This document shows positions 5,917 to 7,214 of a stretch of 7,214 bases of DNA, piece after piece (position 1 is the stretch's first letter; each line of letters opens with the position of its first letter). Location of the stretch: NCBI GenBank assembly GCA_023388015.1, contig JAEWHB010000013.1, positions 1 through 7,214 of the forward strand. Reading direction: 5' to 3'. This DNA comes from Bacteroidota bacterium. Lineage in GTDB: Bacteria; Bacteroidota; Bacteroidia; Flavobacteriales; Weeksellaceae. A program made the position numbers and the translations under genes. The notes beneath the pieces were generated by a model that did no database searches, was not told the origin of the DNA, and saw only the letters and a program-made list of their open reading frames with translations.

Positions 5917-6840
5917 ATGAGTTTATTAGTTGTCGGAACTGTCGCATTTGATCAAATCGAAACACCTTTTGGAAAAACCGATAAAATACTCGGCGGAGCA
6001 GCCACATTCATCGGAATGGCCGCTTCCATGCTGGATGTCAGAACCGGAATTGTTTCGGTAATCGGAGATGATTTCCCAAATGAATATTTGGATTTGATGT
6101 CTTCCAAAAACATCGATTTATCGGGAATTGAAAAAGTAGAAGGCGGAAAAACCTTTTTCTGGGCAGGCCGCTACCGCAACGATATGAATACGCGCGATAC
6201 TTTAACAACCGAATTAAACGTATTGGAAAACTTTCAGCCGGCTGTCCCAACAGGCTGGAAAAATCCCGATGTGTTGATGCTGGGAAACCTTCATCCACTT
6301 GTTCAGAAATCGGTTCTGAATCAATTGGATGCACGTCCCAAACTAGTAATTCTTGATACCATGAATTTCTGGATGGATCATACCTGGAATGAGCTCATGG
6401 ATGTTTTAAAAGATGTTGACGTTTTGACGATCAATGACGAAGAAGCACGACAAATGAGTAAAGAATACAGTTTGGTAAAGGCAGCCAAGAAAATCCTGGA
6501 AATGGGACCACACACGTTGATTATCAAAAAAGGCGAACACGGTGCTTTGTTATTCCACGAAAACAATGTGTTTTTCGCACCTGCATTGCCTTTGGAAGAT
6601 GTATTTGACCCGACGGGAGCAGGCGACACTTTTGCAGGCGGATTTTCCGGATTCCTTGCCAAAACTCAGAACTATTCTTTTGAAAACATGAAGCGTGCCA
6701 TCATTTACGGAAGTGCGCTGGCTTCTTTCACCGTTGAAAAATTCGGAACCGACAGACTTGCCGATCTTACCGAAGAAGAGATGGTAGATCGTTTGGATGT
6801 TTTTAAAAGCCTGACAAATTTTGATATAGAATTGGATTAA
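5917..6840 (+). CDS. PfkB-family carbohydrate/nucleoside kinase
   Basis: This 307-residue ribokinase-fold enzyme should transfer the ATP gamma-phosphate to a hydroxymethyl group of a sugar or nucleoside in the cytosol. The N-terminal strand LLVVGTVAFD (residues 3-12) and GGAATFIGMAASML (26-39) form the substrate side, where family members carry a GG motif. IIKKGEHGALLF (202-213) is the conserved strand-turn before the nucleotide site. DPTGAGDTFAGGF (231-243) is PfkB signature 2, with the anion-hole GAG and catalytic base D237. Length is typical and no key residue is missing. The substrate cannot be read from sequence: ribokinase, adenosine-kinase-like and fructokinase activities all occur in this family, and no sugar pathway gene is adjacent. 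The downstream EamA gene converges with only 6 bases between the two stop codons, so any terminator must lie inside that gene. Confidence 0.92.
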   Translation: MSLLVVGTVAFDQIETPFGKTDKILGGAATFIGMAASMLDVRTGIVSVIGDDFPNEYLDLMSSKNIDLSGIEKVEGGKTFFWAGRYRNDMNTRDTLTTELNVLENFQPAVPTGWKNPDVLMLGNLHPLVQKSVLNQLDARPKLVILDTMNFWMDHTWNELMDVLKDVDVLTINDEEARQMSKEYSLVKAAKKILEMGPHTLIIKKGEHGALLFHENNVFFAPALPLEDVFDPTGAGDTFAGGFSGFLAKTQNYSFENMKRAIIYGSALASFTVEKFGTDRLADLTEEEMVDRLDVFKSLTNFDIELD

Positions 6841-6846
6841 ATTTTA

Positions 6847-7214
6847 TTAAATAGTAAGTTTTCTTTTCTTTATAAACCCAACTTTGGGTTTCTCTTTCAT
6901 TTGAATCAAGTAAACTCCAAATAGAATTAGAAGCCCTCCCAAAACGTGAACCATAGCTAGTTTTTCGCCATCAAGAATTCCCCAGAAAACTGCGACAACA
7001 GGCATTAAATAGGTGACTACAGAGGCAAAAATCGCAGATGTTTGCTGGATGAGTTTATAAAATAAAATCATGGCGAGAGCCGTACCCAATAAACCTAAAA
7101 TAGCTACAAACCCCAGTCCTTTTAGCTGTTCGGGAGTTCCCTGAAATTTTGTAAAAAAACCGGTAATTCCCAATATAATCAGCGCCGGCGCCAACCAAAT
7201 ACTGAAAACTACAG
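6847..7214 (-). CDS. EamA/DMT-family membrane transporter, C-terminal part (start outside the window)
   Basis: The visible 121 codons form the second half of a drug/metabolite-transporter (EamA) protein of the inner membrane. The frame stays open to the right edge, so the true start lies beyond it. Four hydrophobic segments can be seen: one next to the right edge (about 7212-7150), then LGFVAILGLLGTALAMILFY, SVVTYLMPVVAVFWGIL and VLGGLLILFGVYLI. The order of LGTALA, the FYKLIQQ loop and SVVTYLMPVVAVFWG is the usual signature of the EamA repeat. The C-terminal tail KEKPKVGFIKKRKLTI is strongly basic, consistent with a cytoplasmic end. These carriers export amino acids, metabolites or drugs; the substrate is unknown. 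Codons for its tail (KPKVGF) coincide with a hairpin that could terminate the convergent kinase gene. Confidence 0.88.
   Translation of the reverse strand, partial: VVFSIWLAPALIILGITGFFTKFQGTPEQLKGLGFVAILGLLGTALAMILFYKLIQQTSAIFASVVTYLMPVVAVFWGILDGEKLAMVHVLGGLLILFGVYLIQMKEKPKVGFIKKRKLTI
6874..6900 (+). terminator. Possible terminator of the kinase gene, inside the convergent EamA coding sequence
   Basis: AAACCCA (6874-6880) and TGGGTTT (6885-6891) form a 7-bp stem with loop ACTT, or 8 bp with a 2-base loop. On the plus strand it is followed by a T-rich tail TCTCTTTCAT. It starts 34 bases after the kinase stop codon. The stem has three G-C pairs, so it is of moderate strength. On the minus strand it is followed by A-rich sequence and would not terminate transcription. 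Confidence 0.5.

Noticed and set aside
7192..7194. TTG as the start codon of the EamA gene
   Set aside because: The frame is open to the window edge and the upstream codons continue a hydrophobic membrane segment. Only half of an EamA protein is visible, so the true start is outside.
1..7214. Search for mobile elements, CRISPR arrays, tRNAs, riboswitches or a novel multi-gene system
   Set aside because: All genes belong to common housekeeping families, intergenic gaps are under 150 bases, and no spaced repeats, transposase, cloverleaf or conserved riboswitch core could be seen.

Overview
The window looks like an ordinary stretch of chromosome from a member of the Bacteroidota, most likely Flavobacteriales. 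The evidence is AT-rich DNA, several -7 promoter boxes of the Bacteroidota type TAnnTTTG, no convincing Shine-Dalgarno sequences ahead of the starts I checked, and protein sequences that read like flavobacterial versions of common families. The genus cannot be fixed from the sequence alone. I found no mobile element, CRISPR array, tRNA, rRNA, toxin, phage or defence gene, and no new system.

Layout from left to right. (1) Positions 1-72 are the last 23 codons of an OmpA-type outer-membrane protein, followed by a strong terminator. (2) pcm (147-830, minus strand) encodes protein-L-isoaspartate O-methyltransferase. It starts with GTG, and its stop codon lies in the loop of its own apparent terminator. 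(3) Diverging from pcm, a Gfo/Idh/MocA oxidoreductase (true start at 903) and a 3-hydroxybutyryl-CoA dehydrogenase-like gene (1886-2773) form a two-gene operon that ends at a bidirectional terminator. (4) tpx (2845-3345, minus strand), a thiol peroxidase, converges on that terminator. (5) Diverging from tpx are a class I aminotransferase (3495-4679), a YumC-type ferredoxin/flavodoxin-NADP reductase-like flavoprotein (4777-5829) and a PfkB-family kinase (5917-6840). Each of these three has its own promoter-like box, and I see no terminator between them. (6) A 5'-truncated EamA/DMT transporter (minus strand, running off the right edge) converges on the kinase with a gap of only 6 bases.

Functionally this is a mixed housekeeping set rather than one pathway: protein repair (Pcm), peroxide detoxification (Tpx), NADP redox balance (FNR-like), amino-acid transamination, fatty-acyl/butyryl-CoA redox, sugar or nucleoside phosphorylation, nucleotide-sugar-type oxidoreduction and export. 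Pcm, Tpx and the FNR-like protein fit loosely with oxidative or ageing stress, but nothing shows that they are co-regulated. The more unusual details are at the level of gene boundaries: two apparent terminators overlap coding sequence, the pcm start region carries closely spaced divergent promoters, and two intergenic regions contain palindromes with no assigned role.
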